A stretch of 64,000 bases of DNA from Lepturacanthus savala (taxonomy: Eukaryota > Chordata > Actinopteri > Scombriformes > Trichiuridae). Below are positions 46,536 to 58,272 of the stretch, piece by piece. The position numbers and the translations under genes are program-made. The notes under the pieces are model-generated. The model had not been told where the DNA came from. It saw only the letters and a program-made list of their open reading frames with translations, and ran no database searches. The DNA is taken from positions 17,543,654-17,607,653 of the forward strand of contig CM060472.1 of NCBI GenBank assembly GCA_030544235.1, in the 5' to 3' direction. Within the stretch, counting starts at the first letter, position 1. Every line of letters starts with the position of its first letter.

Positions 46536-46890
46536 CTGAGAGGACTGAACTGAGGTACCAATCAAACTCCATCTCTCAGTGCACTGAGAGGACTGGACTG
46601 AGGTACCAACCAAACCACCAGTGCTCAGAGAGGACTGAACAGAGGTACCAACCAAACCACCGGCCAGTGCACTGAGAGGACTGAACTGAGGTACCAATCA
46701 AACTCCATCTCTCAGTGCACTGAGATGACTGAACGAGGTACCAATCAAACTCCATCTCTCAGTGCACTGAGAGGACTGAACTCAGGTACCAACCAAACCA
46801 CCCGCCAGTGCTCCGACAGGACTGAACTGAGGTACCACCCAACCACCAATCAGTGCTCTGAAAGGACTGAACTTATTATGATTGGTGTCA
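46536..46890. repeat. 41-48 bp minisatellite with GGTACC in most units, about 8 copies
   Basis: CTGAGAGGACTGAACTGAGG or a variant begins near 46536, 46584, 46625, 46672, 46720, 46767, 46811 and 46857. Most units carry GAGGTACCAA and end CAGTGCA/CAGTGCT. Two unit types alternate (CAAACTCCATCTCTCAGTG versus CAAACCACCGGCCAGTG). Repetitive minus-strand frames (VGTSVQSS) are artefacts. Confidence 0.93.
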
Positions 46891-46894
46891 GAAC

Positions 46895-48225
46895 CAACCA
46901 GAATATCTATTTAACCCTCTGAAAATTCATCATTATGAATGATGAAATTCAGCACACTTCATTTAACTTTTAATGACTTTTGATCAATAAATTGTAGCTC
47001 CTTAAATGTTTTTTAGCCTGAAAGCTAACATTTGTGTCATTCCAACGCTGTCTTTGGTGCTGCAACCAAACCCCACCTGTCAGAAGATTCCTGTACTGAA
47101 ATACTGACCTGGTTCCAAACTGGGGAACCAGATCAGTCATTTAGGTTTGTTTAGAAACTGTTGTTTCTGTATGAGAATCATGAAAAGAATATTGACTGAA
47201 AATGCTGCAGGATGCTGCAGGACAGGATCTCAACTCCATATATCACAATCTCACCACTAACAAACCAGAGACAGAAAAGGTTAATGCCAAAATATTCCAC
47301 TATGAAGCCTCAGGTATGAAAAAACAAAAGCTTCCAGAAATTGTTGCTATAAAAACATTATAAGTGAGCTTTATTTGGAGGTTATAACACAGCAAATTCT
47401 GGTTTCTCACCTGCAGCTAAAGGCAGCTAAACAGAAACTCTGAAATGATTCTGAGCAAATGACCACAAGCTGCTGCATCACAACACACAAGAGGATAAGC
47501 AGCAGCTCAGCATCATTTATGAAACGCAGTTTCTGCACCAACAACCAAACCTGCAGAGCAGCGCATACGACTGAGAGAAAGGAGAAGTTTCATCAAGAAA
47601 TATATGGGAATATGCTTCAAATAAAACATTTAGAAGTTTGTGCTCAGTACAGTTTGTTCCACACAAATAGCAGCTAATCATGTTAGTGAGCATCATGTTA
47701 TTCACATTGTGGAAAAGAATAACATGTCAACAAATGAACATCACTTTCTCCTTGTTTGTCAGGCGCTGGATGATTTGCTGCAGACTCAATGATTCCCAAC
47801 ATTCTGAAAACAACCAAACGATAAATCAGAAGCAGCAGGGAGGGAACAGTGCAGCACTGAGTCAGCTCCACACACTTCATGATTTATGCTTATCTGAGCA
47901 TCAATCTCTGGACTCCGTCACTAAAACAGCATCAGCTTCCGACTCCACACTACAGGTTTTCCTGAAGTTCAGTGGCTCTAATGAAACCATCAGTTCAGGC
48001 TGTGGTTTATGTCTGGTCAACGTTTTCACTGGTAAGATGCATTTCACTGCACTGCACAACACAAATCGTCCTCCTGCAGCAGCTCAGCCCTTTGGGCCCG
48101 ACAGAGGCCGAGCGGCAACTGCAGAAAGAATCAGAGCAAACTGCAAAAGTCCCACAGCTGAAGGGGAGAGGGAGGGGGGTGAGGGAGAGAGAATACTCTT
48201 ACTCTTAGGACACTATAGAGGCAAC
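46895..48225. other. Intergenic DNA, no gene recognised
   Basis: The plus-strand frame 47,680-48,231 (183 codons) has no known domain and starts with a non-ATG codon. No splice-bounded structure and no named repeat. Confidence 0.45.
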
Positions 48226-48229
48226 AATT

Positions 48230-48460
48230 AGTCAATCTAAGTCATTTGTATAAAGAAAATGTCCAAATGCTCTGGTTCCACCTTCTCAAATCTGATTATT
48301 TTCTGGTTTCTTTAGTCTATAGTATATAACTGATGATCTTTAGGGTTATGGACTGTTGGCCTGGATAAAAACAGACATTTTAGGGTGAATGTTCAACTTT
48401 GGGAAACCGTGATCAACATTTTACACCATTTAATGAACCAAACTGAATCAATGAATCATT
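48230..48460 (+). mobile_element. Percomorph-type MITE, copy 3
   Basis: CTTCTCAAATCTGATTATTT, TCTGGTTTCTTTAGTC, AACTGATGATCTTTAGGG and AAACAGACATTTTAGGGTGA closely match the copy at 38665-38970. Confidence 0.75.
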
Positions 48461-48464
48461 TCAA

Positions 48465-50840
48465 AACACATGTGCAGCAAATAACAATAAAAGACAACAT
48501 GAAACAGGGCCCATGAGACCGGCAACATGAGACACAAATACAGGACATGTGTTCCTGATGTGTTAATTAGGGCTGACTCCAAAATATTTAAGCTTCAATC
48601 ATCGCCATGGTAATCCATCATGAAGTCTGAGATTGATTATTATTATTATTATTTCTTTAAATGCAATAGATTGTTGACACTGGTTCTCAATCAGCAACCA
48701 TAACCAGTTATCAAAAAAAAATTACGTTGACACAAAGAGGATCTAAAGTGAATAAAAAAACACACAACTTGGAAACATCAGAGAAACATCATGTTCCTGC
48801 ATGAGAAGTAAACAGCTAAGAAGCAGGTCGTAAAACAATCACGCAAATCCAACACTTAACAGAAAGCTGCTGCTGACTCAGATCATCTGAGTAAATGTCC
48901 AGATATTCATCAGGTTATTGATCCACTGAGGCTGAAGCAGCAGGATGCGGACAGTCAACCTTCATCTATTAATCAGGACGATCAGCGAAATAATCAGCAG
49001 GTAAAAGTTTAACTGTAGACAATGCAGGTTTAAAACGTGTCACATTTTCTGTCCTGCAAAAGGGGGCGTGGCCATAATGCTGTGTGAAGTACTGACACCT
49101 GCTGGTCGGGTGATACATAAGTACAGATCAGTACCTCCAGTAATTTTGTTCATAGTTCTGATCAAAATTGTTTTGCTTTACTGTTCTTTATGTGATTTTT
49201 TGTGGTAAAATTGCAGAAAATGGAAAAATGTCCACTAACAAAATAGTCTACCTTTGGTGTAAAACATCAGGAAACTGGTTTCATATCTTTTGCATTTCCT
49301 TTCTTCATCATGTTGTTTTCCTCTGAATGTGTTTGTTGTTACCACAGTAACAGAAGATGGCAGCTCCCATATCTCTCACCAAGTAAACATGCATTTTACT
49401 AACAATAAGTATAAACCTTTTGCAGTGAAACTGCAAAAACTGCAAATCTTGCAAATATCAGTTTGAGGAATTAACATTATTTATTATGTTTGCAGAATCA
49501 ATCAGACATGCATGTTCACGCACAAACATAGCAGAGTTCAGACACGTCTGTTCTGTCAAACACAGAACCCGACCTGCATTCTGGGAGCAGATTGAGGTTT
49601 TACCAACATGTCCAGGCAGCATTGTGAGCTGCTCCTCTGTGAATCAAAGGTCTGAGACTAAATCGGGTCTCAGCCATGTTCAGGTGGAGGTGAAGGTGAA
49701 GGAAACTCGAGAAATGGTCTAATGTTCCTGCAGACACATAGGAAGCCAGGACCTCAGTAAACAGCCTGAACCATTAGCTACGATAATAGTGACCAGGCTG
49801 AGGACACATTTTATTCATCAAAAACACAGCTGTTTCATTCTGAACGTTTGTGACAAAACAAAGCTGAGACTCAAATGCTGAAGAAAGCTGGTAACAGCTG
49901 AGGAAATGTCCTGCTGGGGAACGATGATGCCTAATGAGACTTCATTAACAAGCTCTACAGGCCGGAAGCTGACGAAGACCAGGCCCAGATTGAAAGGTGC
50001 TAAAGCAGAACCGTGTAAAACCCCAGTTTCCTCAGAGTCACAGAGACCAGTTGATTAAACCTCAGACAGGAGCTCAGGACCTTCAAGTGTTTACTTTCTA
50101 ACTCAGCTGCTGCATTTATGGAGTCACAACCACAACAAGAAACCAGAAACACATCACTAATAAGATTACTGATCGGACTCACGTATTAAAACTTTATACC
50201 TTATAGCAAAAGTCTGTTCTGAGCAGGAACAGAAGCAGAGGATGGCTCCTCCCCAGCCTGGAGGATATGCAGACAGTGGACCTGACTTCTCCTGCTGCTC
50301 CTGTTGGGGAGTCGTCGTCTTCCTCTGACATCTGAGAACAAGCAGCTTGCTCCTTTTTAAACCTTTTAACAGCTGCTCAGACCTGATGATGCTGTGAACA
50401 GCTGATTGGATTCATCCACACATTAATGTTTCCTCCCGTTTCCCCCCAGATTTCCTCCTACCGACCACGAAGACGCCGCCGGATTCAACAGGCCGTCAAC
50501 ACATCCAGGTTAAAACCCAGAGGAAAACACAACAATAACATGCGTCATCAACACATTCTCCTGGATCTGTTGAGATGTTAAATACTGAGACTATTTAGTC
50601 ACAGTTCTAATTTTCTGTTAAATTAGGGTTTCAAATCTAATTCAATTCTCTTTTTTTCTTTTAACCTTAATGGTTAAAGATCTTAAAGTGAGAAAAAATG
50701 ATGAAACTAAACAAAACCCTAAATCAAACACAAACAAACAAACAAACAAGTAGAAATTCTGTTACCCTTAATAATAATAATAATAATAAAATCTGTTTAA
50801 ATGAAAAACAGAAGGCAGGAACAACGAATGAACATTTTAT
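48465..50840. other. Intergenic DNA, no gene recognised
   Basis: Mixed AT-rich DNA with a short TTA run (about 48,637) and TAA run (about 50,771). The segment 49,480-49,740 has an open plus frame of 78 codons with no known relative. Confidence 0.45.
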
Positions 50841-50842
50841 AA

Positions 50843-50850
50843 TATGCAGT
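50843..50850 (+). repeat. Target-site duplication of hAT element (left)
   Basis: TATGCAGT immediately precedes the left terminus CAGGGCCGGATTAA and is repeated exactly after the right terminus. Confidence 0.92.
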
Positions 50851-52274
50851 CAGGGCCGGATTAACACATTCTGAGGCCCGGGGCTTATTATCAGGATGAG
50901 GCCCTTCATATCGTGTCCTGAAGAATGACCTCACACAAACCCACTGACACATCAGTGCAAACAGTAACCTACCATACTATGACACACTATCCTTTCAAGC
51001 TAACTGGCAATATGATTTCAATTCTATTAATTTCAATTCAATTATAGCTTTATTAATATGGCTCATTGCAGTATATAGTGTTGACAAAGCTGACAGAATA
51101 ATGATGGAAAACAAGATATAGGGTATCTGAATATAGCCTACCCATAGGCCTAGCCTACTTGAAAATGAAGGGAAAAAGTGAGAAATTGGTGATATGGTGA
51201 CTTAGGCAAATCATCCCAGAAAAGGTAATAAATGCATTCATTTATGCTATTAAGTACAGCATGCTAAGCCCAAACAACATTGAAATGAACAGATTTTTGA
51301 AAGTTACTTAATGTATAGAAATGTTCTATTTTGTAAACTCGTAAAAATTACAGAAACACACTAAAAACTATTTTAGAATGAATGGAGCAGGGAGCCCGTC
51401 AGAAAGAAAACATGACTCACCAAGTGACTTCAAAATGCTTGTTTTCTGCTCTTTCTTGCGTGTGGGCAAGCCAAGTGAGCACTGCATTTTGGTGAGGCTG
51501 GCCCGCTTCATGCATCTCCACCCGGGCAATGGAATGCTTCCAATCTGAAAACCCATGTGTGAAAGCTGATGATTCGTGGCCGAATAGTTTGCGAAAAAAG
51601 CAAAACACGTTTCCAGCGGAGGGAGAGTAAGAAAGCCATTCTCTTTCTACCTTTTCTCCGTTTGTGAGCGAGCAACTGAACAATGTTTTGCTTAGACATT
51701 GTTTCTGACTTTTATATGTTCTTTCAGAACCGAAAAATTGCCATCTTTATGTTGACAAAGTGTGGGTGCCTTAATTCCCTTTCCAGCCCAGTATCTTCGC
51801 ATCTCCTCTTCTTCTCTGTCAACATCAACTTCTCCCCAACATGCGACATCTGACGATATATCGGTTTTTGCCCCTGTCTCAGAATCAACCGTCTCCTCCA
51901 CTACATTACCCGCGGGTTCTTCTCCAGCACTTGTTTCCTCAGATATTGTATTGCTAGCAGAGTGGCTAGCTGTGCTTGCTTGGTCAGCGGCCCGTTCATC
52001 GCTGACAGCTGGTGGTAGCCGTAGCAGGCTGACTACTCCATATATTGGTTAGTTTTGGTGTTTTCTGAATTAATTCTGTCACTCTCTCCTTTTTTAATGC
52101 TTGCAATTTTCTCTTTTCTCTTGCAATTTTCTTTTTCCTTTTCTCAACATTTTCGCTCAATTTTTTTTTCTACTTCTATTAACTTTAGTCATTTGACATC
52201 AGCAAACGGTGCCCCCACCGGTGGTGAGGCCTGGGGCTGCAGCCCTTTCAGCCCATTCTTTTAATCCGACCATG
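50851..52274 (-). mobile_element. hAT transposon copy, 1.42 kb, with TIRs and 8-bp target duplication
   Basis: The left end is CAGGGCCGGATTAA; the reverse complement of the right end is CATGGTCGGATTAA (12 of 14 identical). Both sides are flanked by an exact 8-bp TATGCAGT duplication, the hallmark length of hAT integration. Inside, on the minus strand, lies the N-terminal part of a TTF-zinc-finger hAT transposase. The catalytic RNase-H-like and dimerisation domains are absent, so this copy is non-autonomous. CAGGGCCGGATTA ends are, from memory, widespread in fish. Confidence 0.92.
51417..51901 (-). pseudogene. hAT transposase N-terminal remnant with TTF-type zinc finger
   Basis: Two minus-strand frame pieces are visible. 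The first (51,901-51,692) is acidic (VDSETGAKTDISSD, VDVDREEEEMRRYW) and typical of the region before the finger. The second (51,683-51,417) reads EREWLSYSPSAGNVFCFF, RKLFGHES and FSDWKHS, with a downstream HEAGQPHQNAVLTW. It matches the TTF finger pattern (CF.C..F...G...W...L..HE...H). The second cysteine of the CFxC pair is replaced by Arg, and a stop and frame change separate the pieces. The frame stops soon after the finger. It cannot encode an active transposase. Confidence 0.8.
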
Positions 52275-52282
52275 TATGCAGT
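52275..52282 (+). repeat. Target-site duplication of hAT element (right)
   Basis: TATGCAGT, identical to 50843-50850. Confidence 0.92.
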
Positions 52283-52634
52283 TATGTGTCTACAAAATAA
52301 AAACAAATAAATAAAACTAGACAGGGGCAATAAATTATAATAGCAGCAATGATAATTATATTATAGTTATTAGTAATGAGAATTGTTCATTTAACATCGG
52401 ATTATCACTAACATCAGATTATGCGCCCTACTTCCTGTGTTTCTCCAACATCTTGAGAAAGTGAAGAAATTCTCCATCATCAGTTTAAGCTGCAGAACCT
52501 CAGGCAACTTCTCAAATTCTCTAATCTTTCTAAAATACAATAAAGCAGCTTCTACTTCTATATATTTATTTCTTTATTTCTCATTTGTCCTCAGGTTCAA
52601 CAGCCCTCCTGAGTGTCTGTTAGCAGGTGGAGGG

Positions 52635-52639
52635 TATGT

Positions 52640-52679
<40 letters not shown>
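52635..52679. repeat. (GT)n microsatellite with CG variants
   Basis: GT run with GTGCGT interruptions on its left side. Confidence 0.95.
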
Positions 52680-52681
<2 letters not shown>

Positions 52682-53393
52682 AGTGAGAACACACCATGAA
52701 ACACATCCACAACCCGACTGAGCCACTGCTGCAGTGAGACTGAAAACACCCAAACCTGGCAATTACCACAACGCTCCCCCGGATTAAATTGATCCTCACA
52801 TAAAGATCCATACTATAAAATGATTGTATGAGCAAGGCCTTAAACACTGCAGAGCAGGGAAAAGAAAACTGTGAATTAGTATTTTAAATCTAACAGTTTC
52901 TGAACTATGAAGGATTCTGCAGCTAATCTATTCTTCTGGCTCCATTTTTCTCTTTAGAGTGAAACTGTTGCAACATCTTAACACACTAAATGTACCAATA
53001 TCTTTAATATCATGGCTGTAATCAGGTGTACACCAACGCGTTCAGGTTTCCATCTACATTTGCCACAAATTAAAGGTGCAAGTGATAATGAAATGAGTGG
53101 CAGTCAAGATCTGAGTCACTGCACAGATCTCTTTTCAGTTTTCCGTCTCTTTCATCAGTTCATAGAATTTTTTCTACACATTTTTTTCTGTTTAATCCTA
53201 TAAATTGACATATGAAGCTGACCTTTATACTTTTTCATTACAAGTTCCAAATCCACAAAGTGAATTTAGTTACTGGGTTCAATAATTCCTGTAAAAAATT
53301 CCTGTTCCCTCTTAAATATTTACCGGTTATTATATATTACAATTGGCTAGCCTTTACCTTTACTCAAAAGCTGTAGATTCAATTTAAAACGTT

Positions 53394-53535
53394 TTTTTTT
53401 TTGTCCAGATTTACAATCCACAACCCAAAGACCATCAGTTTACTGACATTTTCTTCTTAAAAATGACTCAGATCGATTGGTTGGAGATTAATTTAAGAGT
53501 TGGCAACTAATCAGTTAATCATTGCAGCCCTATTG
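53394..53535 (-). mobile_element. Percomorph-type MITE, copy 4 (fragment, inverted)
   Basis: AACCCAAAGACCATCAGTTT, GAGTTGGCAACTAATCAGTT and ATCATTGCAGCCCTA are the inverted form of the copies at 38665 and 48230, with the GCAGCCCTA terminus preserved. Confidence 0.7.
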
Positions 53536-53993
53536 AAGTTTGCAATTTGCTTTTATTGATACACCAGCTTGCACAAACTGAAACTGCAGATGATTAAAAT
53601 CAGTGGCTGGAAATAAATGAAAACGAAACCCGCACCTGACCACACACACATAGATACAACACACACACTCACAGTATGAGGCCCGTATCTATGTAGTCTA
53701 CCTGTGAAGACCTTTCACCCAGGAATGCTGCTTCCAGCCGCAGCTTGTTCCTATCGTGGCTTGTGGTTAAACACAGTTCAAAGTTTTCAGTCACAGACGC
53801 AGGAATGGGGAACGCTGCCAGTTTCCTCTGTACAAACTACAGAAGAAACACAACCTTTCCAGTAATGGGATTACCTGCTGCACGCTGAATGAAATCAAGG
53901 TTGGGTTAAAGTTGTGGAGGCGACCCTAACTTAAGCGATCTCAGTTTAATCCTGCAGCCCTAATACGTTTTTTTTTTTTTACAGGTACTGAAG

Positions 53994-54032
53994 GTCTGAC
54001 AGATCCTGATGCTGCATCAGGATCTGTCAGAC
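53994..54032. repeat. Perfect 39-bp palindrome (19-bp arms, 1-nt centre)
   Basis: GTCTGACAGATCCTGATGC, then T at 54013, then GCATCAGGATCTGTCAGAC. Both 19-nt arms are exact complements. It lies just right of a T-run and a MITE-like GCAGCCCTAA end (about 53,956). It is not an AT- or dinucleotide repeat, so chance is very unlikely. Confidence 0.95.
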
Positions 54033-54339
54033 TCATGTAGGCGAGACGGATCCGTTAAAGGTCTGAGTCTTTTTACACATCGGAAAAGGAGGAATGTACT
54101 AACAATACTTATCCCAGACAAGTTTGTACCAGCCAGACTGATGTTTGCATTCCTCCTCCGAACAAACAACAGGAGGAAGAAAAATGGAAAACAAGATGAA
54201 AGTAGAGAAAGTGAAGAGCAGGAACTGAATCTGCTGAACTCCTCATCACTGTCAAACAACCGGTTTAAAAACGGGAATATTTTGTAACTTAACAGGAAAC
54301 ATCATTTAATCAGAAAATTAACACCCAGACTGACCCTCA

Positions 54340-54565
54340 GCTGATTAATCAGTTTTGTCTTATAGTCAATTTTTAAGTATTTTTTCTGCTGATATATTAT
54401 TATTTATATCCTAAAACATTCTGAGCATGTCTCTGTTAAAACCCAGATTTAAAGGTCTGTTCTGCTTTTGTCTCTCAAATTTACAAAGTCATCAATTAAA
54501 TTAACTCATTGATTTATCAAATATTAGTCCCATAGTTAATAGGTCGAATGACAGTCAACTAGGAG
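54340..54565 (+). repeat. Dispersed repeat shared with 25870-26055
   Basis: ATTATTATTTATATCCTAAA, ACATTCTGAGCATGTCTCTG, GTCTGTTCTGCTTTTGTC and TAATAGGTCGAATGACAG parallel ATTATTTATATCCTGAAACA, TTCTGAGCACATTTTTG, CTTCTGCTTTATTG and CAATAGGTCAATTGA at 25,910-26,050. Confidence 0.65.
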
Positions 54566-54871
54566 TTTTATTAGTGGAGGACAACTCTAAAACGTACGTG
54601 TATAGCTTTAATTTAATGGAATCTTGTGTATTTTTTAATGATAAACATATTTACTACATAAATCAGATCCAATGTCAGACTGTCAGACATCAGACTGTCA
54701 ATTCTAAATATATTTTTGTAGTTGTATTATTATTTTTGTGTATTTTTGAGATACAGGAAGTGTAGAGGAGGCACTTTTCTACAGTGTAGAGGAGGCACTG
54801 CTGAAAGATACAAAACAAAAAGATCAGATCGATGGATCTCTGAAGGTAATAAGGACAGTAGAGGACGGAGA

Positions 54872-54934
54872 GTGTGTGCATGTGTGTGTGTATGTGTTTG
54901 GGTGTGTGTGTGTGCGTGTGTGTGTGTGTGTGTG
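54872..54934. repeat. Imperfect (GT)n microsatellite
   Basis: GT run with CA, TA, TT and GC interruptions. Confidence 0.95.
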
Positions 54935-55019
54935 AAGGAGGTTTCCTCCTCCACAGAAACAACACACACTGAGAACAGGGGGAATCAGAATGATTCTCTA
55001 TCTCTCTCTCTACAGAGAT

Positions 55020-56145
55020 AGAGTAGATAAAGAGCATTTGAGCTCTGCCACTTGTGTAGCTCTGGTCTCAGCCTCAGGTGTTTGTTACAGATCAGACTGA
55101 AGAAAAATCAACGGAAACAGCTTGAGGCAAGGAGAGGAAGAGAGAGAAGAGAGAACAAGGAAGAGGGCGACAATATCTTTATTTCTCATGCAGCTATAGA
55201 TTATTCAGCCCGTGTCCTGTGTAGTTGTGCAGTTGTATATTTCTTTTGTTCTATGATTCTGAGCTCCAGATTTTTATATCCCCTAATACAGGTTTGGGTA
55301 GTTTCCTGCAGAATCTACACTAGAATTAGAACTACACTAGAACTTGTATAATGTCACTTTTTGTACTTTATTTGGTTTATACTGTTTTATTTTCTATTTA
55401 AAGATCATTTATAGGGTAAAAGGTCATTTTCCGGATAATTTTTTAGCAAAAACTATTGTGTCCATAACTTGGGAATTGTGTCACATAGACAATTAATAGA
55501 AAGAAATTTTGTACATTTCAGAATACAAAACTACATTTACATTACATTTATTGACTAAGAATGAATTCTGATCATAAATGATTTATACATGAGTTTAAAG
55601 ATGACAATTATCACTAAAAGAGAAACATTACTTTAAAAAACTACAGAACAACACTAAATGAAGTAGAAAAAGTGATATTCTGTGAGAATCTAGTACAACA
55701 GGAGCTGAGGCTGAAGTGTTGAAGTTTAAGATGTATGGCTGGATGTGAACAGCTGCAGGCAGCAGAAACGTCACAAACACACAAAGCTCCTCGCATTCAT
55801 CAAGACAAACACAAGACTCTGTTTCTTGATGAACAGATGAACAGAAAAAAATCCATCTCTTCACTACAAATCTCAGACAACCAATAGAACCGCTGCTCAT
55901 TATTCTTCATTACAGCAGAGCAAAGCACCAGCAGCAGATCATATCTGCTGTTAACTAAAGTTTCAGAGACAATTAGCTGAGGTTGTTAAATTAATCACTG
56001 TTACAGTGGTGAACTGAGAGAACAGCAGCAGCTTTACAGTTTGTTTATCTAAGGAAATCGACCCGGCTGCTGTAAATAAGATGGAGCCACAGTGATTCTG
56101 TCTCTGCAGGGACAGGATGGAACCAGAGATATCTGGCATTCTCTT
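55020..56145. other. Intergenic DNA, no gene recognised
   Basis: Open frames below 100 codons on both strands, no domain recognised and no named repeat. Confidence 0.45.
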
Positions 56146-56147
56146 CT

Positions 56148-56212
56148 TTGCAACGACTCAAACTCATTATCAAAATAGTTGGTGATTAATTGACTAATTG
56201 TTGTAATGTGTA
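56148..56212 (+). mobile_element. MITE fragment
   Basis: AACGACTCAAACTCATTATC followed by AAAATAGTTGGTGATTAATT is a terminal piece of the family seen at 26,340 and 21,134. Confidence 0.5.
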
Positions 56213-56519
56213 TGATGACATTATAATTCACCCATCCCAAGTCCAGCCCCCCTTAGTTACTGTTGCCTGGTAGGACAAGTTTGACAAACAGAACCACTGC
56301 TTTATGAGTCCTGTACCAGAAAAAGTAATTTTTTTCAGCTTCTATAAATACAGCGCAGTGGATCTGAAACTTGTCGGCTCCAGTGGAGGGCGTCCTGCTT
56401 TAAATTAAAAGCACACACACACACGTACACACACAGGTTGTGTGACCTGGGTTCGGCCTCAGAGACTCTGTAATACCTGGATAATTCCCCACATCACCGA
56501 GAGCAGCCGCAGACTCATT

Positions 56520-56785
56520 TGAATGGATGTGCTTCAGGCTGCTATAAGAATTCTATTATTGCTCTGAAAAAAAAACCAAGTATCTATATGGAAATTTTCC
56601 TTCCTCTAATATACGAGTCTGTGGAAAGTTACATGATAATCCCGGAGTGTAATTAATGGTTCCTCTGGCAAAGGGCTGATTAATGCAGCAGCAGGCATCA
56701 AGCACAAATGGATTTTTAGAGCTACTATTGGAATATTTAACAGATGTAGGTAAACATGCCCCTTCTCCTATAACAAGACCAAACA
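56520..56785. other. Repeat-poor block, strongest candidate conserved non-coding element
   Basis: Long unique sequence with TAATTA (56650-56655), GGGCTGATTAATGCAGCAG, TATTATTGCTCTG and GGAATATTTAACAG. It is bordered on the right by a SINE that interrupts neither its motifs nor its composition. It has no open frame of substance. The density of homeodomain/POU-like words resembles ultraconserved developmental enhancers. Confidence 0.4.
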
Positions 56786-56910
56786 CATGTACAATCGCAT
56801 GCAGCCCGGATTCAGAAACGGTGCCACAAAAAGGTTTATTTGTACTTCCTTGAATTTCTGATGTCTTAATTATACAGTTCCTGTTCAGCCCACATTCAGA
56901 TCAGAGGATT

Positions 56911-57122
56911 GGGGCAGCTGTGACTCACAGGTAGAGCAGTCGTCCATTGGTCGGAGGATTGGTGGTTCAATTTCCAGGGCCTCTGGGCTCTGTGTCGATG
57001 TGTCCTTGGGCAAATATTTAACCCCATTAGTGTGTGAATTAGTAAATGAACATTTGTATTGCAAAGTGTTCTGAGTGGTCGAAATTACTAGAAAAGCACT
57101 ATAGAGATGCAGAACATTTACC
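56911..57122 (+). mobile_element. tRNA-derived SINE
   Basis: The head GGGGCAGCTGTGACTCACAG followed by GTAGAGCAGT contains an A box (about 56921-56937), and GGTTCAATTTC (56964-56974) is a B box, the internal promoter for RNA polymerase III. The body TGTGTCCTTGGGCAAATATT and the tail TTCTGAGTGGTCGAAATTAC, then AAAGCACTATAGAGATGC and CATTTACC, match from memory a very common percomorph SINE (TGTCCTTGGGCAAGA; GAGTGGTC; AAAGCGCTATATAA; CATTTACC). Confidence 0.85.
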
Positions 57123-57189
57123 AATTTTTTAAATAATGAGACTTCTTGTTTCTAAAGCTGTAGACAGAAGCTTGAGAGATGTGAAACTA

Positions 57190-57310
57190 TATTATTAGTA
57201 GGGGTGGGGCCTGATTAAAAAAATAATCTAATTAATTACAGTTTTGTAATTAATAATGAAAACTAATTACAATTAATCACATAACAATATTTGCCCCAAA
57301 AACATTTATT
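57190..57310 (+). repeat. Dispersed fish repeat (GGGGTGGGGCCTGATTAA type)
   Basis: TAGGGGTGGGGCCTGATTAA, followed by AATAATCTAATTAATTAC and AACTAATTACAATTAATC, is from memory part of a repeat containing TAATTAATTA words. Ends not resolved. Confidence 0.45.
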
Positions 57311-57960
57311 TTCTGTACTGATAGTGGTCTACAGTGCTGGGAAATACAGTGTTTCCAATGTTGACTTACCAGAAAATACCAAATGAAAGCAGGTTTTCAA
57401 TTAACCACTGGCCCCCCTTTAAACAATTTATTAAAACAATTTATTAAAAAAACTTTAAGGAAGAAGATGGGACCACTACACAGCTGCATTCAGACCAACA
57501 GCTGTGTGGGTGCAATGCAGGCACGGTTTAGGTCCCTTTTTGTTTAGATTAGCTACATTTTAACATATTAGACCATGTATACCACATTGTGTCATCGGGC
57601 CCGCACCGCCTCTGTACTGCAACTAGAGAAGAGATATTGTTTTTTTATTTTTCTGCAGGGATGGTAAGTGAGATGAGCGTCAGAGGACGACCCCCATATT
57701 CGGACAAAAAAAAAAGTCCAGTACATACAGTCCAGAATATGTGTTATTCGGGTGTGTTTTTGTTTGCTTGTTTTTTTCTGTTTTGTGCCAGACTTTCTTT
57801 TGTTTTTTTCGCCTGTCGTATGGTTGCTTCTGTGAAGAGGATGCAGTGATTCCGCAGACCAATGCATTCTCTCTATGCAGGACTTTGATTGCACAAGTTC
57901 TGCGTCACGTCTATGGCGTAGCTACGTACACAGAAGTATAAACTAGGCTTAAGGTCTAAG
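57311..57960. other. Intergenic DNA, no gene recognised
   Basis: Low-complexity T- and A-runs (57,640-57,800) with overlapping short frames on both strands; no domain. The right part (GTCACGTCTATGGCGTAGCT) probably belongs to the adjoining dispersed repeat. Confidence 0.4.
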
Positions 57961-58077
57961 CAGCATAGTCGTGTTGCAGTGAGGCCACAGCGCCCTCTTC
58001 TGTATATCCTGAGGAACACGGAACACGGAAAAACGACTGTTGGCGATAATTTTTGATAGTACTGATTTGATAGTCGA

Positions 58078-58085
<8 letters not shown>
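57961..58085 (-). repeat. Dispersed repeat, copy B (inverted relative of 20800-20940)
   Basis: Carries GTGTTGCAGTGAGGCCACAG, GCCCTCTTCTGTATATCC and TACTGATTTGATAGTCGAG, the reverse complement of blocks in copy A. It runs directly into the left arm of the AT-rich palindrome. Confidence 0.65.

Positions 58086-58272
<187 letters not shown>

Noticed and set aside
46169..46697. Repetitive frames containing VGTSVQSS and IYIYIY
   Set aside because: Translations of the 41-48 bp minisatellite and AT repeat.
47680..48231. 183-codon plus-strand frame
   Set aside because: Non-ATG start, no domain, no splice-site support; composition is that of surrounding DNA.
53994..54032. miRNA precursor
   Set aside because: The 1-nt loop and perfect 19-bp stem are too short and too tight for Drosha/Dicer processing.
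56911..57122. Functional tRNA gene
   Set aside because: A and B boxes are present, but no cloverleaf closes and the body and tail are those of a SINE.
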